From NCBI GenBank assembly GCA_016703525.1, contig JADJBW010000001.1, positions 496,001 to 560,000 on the forward strand: 64,000 bases of DNA, read 5' to 3'. The DNA comes from Actinomycetota bacterium. Lineage in GTDB: Bacteria; Actinomycetota; Acidimicrobiia; Acidimicrobiales; Microtrichaceae. Of the stretch, positions 63,405 to 64,000 are shown in pieces. A program made the position numbers and the translations under genes. The notes beneath the pieces are model-generated. The model did no database searches. It was not told the origin of the DNA and was given only the letters and a program-made list of their open reading frames with translations. Each line of letters opens with the position of its first letter. The first letter of the stretch is position 1.

Positions 63405-64000
63405 GTGAACCTGCTCGAACCGCTCGGACTCGGAAGCCGCACGGCGCGCAATCGCATCGTGTTCGGCCCCCACGAGACGAATCTCGGCGACGGACGGGCG
63501 TTGTCCGACCGCCACGTCGCCTACTACCGGCGCCGCGCGGCGGGCGGCGTGGGCACCGTCGTCGTCGAGGAAGCGTCGGTGCACGGGTCGGACTGGCCCT
63601 ACGAACGGGCGCCGCTCGCCGCCTTGGCCGCGCCGGGATGGGCGGCGATCGCGTCGGCATGCCACGAGGAGGGCGCGCTCGTCATCGCCGCGATCGGGCA
63701 CGCCGGCGGCCAGGGCAGCTCCGCGTACTCGCAGGCGCCGTTGTGGGCGCCGTCGCGCGTGCCCGAGGTGAACAGCCGGGAGGTGCCCAAGGCGATGGAG
63801 GAGTCCGACATCGCCGCCGTCGTCGACGCGTTCGCCGATGCCGCACGGGCAGCCGTCCGGTCGGGCTGCGACGGGGTCGAGGTCAACGCCGGCCAGTTCT
63901 CGCTCGTGCGCCAGTTCCTCTCGGGATTGACCAACCACCGCGGCGACGAGTGGGCCGACCGCCCGCGGTTTGCTGCGGCGGTGCTCGCGGCGGTTCGTGC
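63405..64000 (+). CDS. Mycofactocin-associated FadH/OYE-family flavin oxidoreductase, N-terminal part
   Basis: The open frame runs off the window after 198 residues. It is an Old Yellow Enzyme TIM-barrel: VNLLEPLGLGSRTARNRIVFGPHETNLGDGRALSDRHVAYYRRRAAGG, with VEEASVHGSDWPYE, AIGHAGGQG and GVEVNAGQFSLVRQFLSGLTNHRGDEW. The last stretch is typical of the FadH/OYE oxidoreductases that accompany mycofactocin loci in other genomes. GTG 63405 is 90 bp after the DinB-fold gene. Further mft genes (D, E, F) may lie beyond the window end. Confidence 0.85.
   Translation, partial: MNLLEPLGLGSRTARNRIVFGPHETNLGDGRALSDRHVAYYRRRAAGGVGTVVVEEASVHGSDWPYERAPLAALAAPGWAAIASACHEEGALVIAAIGHAGGQGSSAYSQAPLWAPSRVPEVNSREVPKAMEESDIAAVVDAFADAARAAVRSGCDGVEVNAGQFSLVRQFLSGLTNHRGDEWADRPRFAAAVLAAVR

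Overview
This is a GC-rich, gene-dense chromosomal segment of an actinobacterium, most likely a member of the Acidimicrobiia (Ilumatobacter-like). That placement is inferred from gene content and no phylogeny was run. Supporting content: a mycofactocin locus, an NDMA-dependent alcohol dehydrogenase, a mycothiol-transferase-fold protein, a wax ester synthase/DGAT, an Rv1264-type adenylate cyclase, a FadD19-like acyl-CoA synthetase, and many GTG starts with 4-bp GTGA/ATGA overlaps.

Layout. 1-3.6 kb: end of a respiratory complex I operon (nuoL-nuoM-nuoN). 3.7-23.7 kb: mtnP, then a surface glycan locus with a low-Mr phosphatase, glycosyltransferases, two NodB-type deacetylases and a UDP-sugar dehydrogenase. 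It also holds a dehydratase/aminotransferase/acetyltransferase/phosphoglycosyl transferase set of the bacillosamine (PglF-E-D-C) type, an asparagine-synthase-like amidotransferase, an ABC exporter and a methyltransferase. 23.8-30.6 kb: acyl-CoA metabolism (CaiB-type enzyme, ADC-like protein, FadD19-like ligase with a KstR-like palindrome) and a beta-propeller lipoprotein. 30.6-33.8 kb: an EF-G relic and two unrecognised proteins. 33.9-39.9 kb: hydrolase, WS/DGAT with a histone-H1-like tail, esterase, acetoacetyl-CoA synthetase. 39.9-50.5 kb: rarA, a MoxR-VWA pair, NDMA-dependent alcohol dehydrogenase, adenylate cyclase, amidase, an unknown protein, and a GGDEF/EAL protein with a degenerate GGDEF site. 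50.6-57.1 kb: a Calx-beta/5'-nucleotidase lipoprotein and a MocR regulator divergent from mmsA and a class III aminotransferase. 57.2-64 kb: a PadR regulator, then mftA-mftB-mftC, a tandem array, a potassium channel, a palindromic repeat array, an RCC1-like lipoprotein, a DinB-fold protein and a mycofactocin-associated OYE-family oxidoreductase running off the end.

Two window-wide themes stand out. First, at least eight genes carry single-base indels, several of them in C/G homopolymers, and some indels compensate each other inside one gene. This looks more like consensus error than gene decay. Second, short duplications repeatedly sit at gene ends. The most striking is a 44-bp tandem array after mftC, in which each unit is a 15-codon CPFC-containing mini-ORF joined to its neighbours by GTGA stop/start overlaps, linking mftC to the channel gene.
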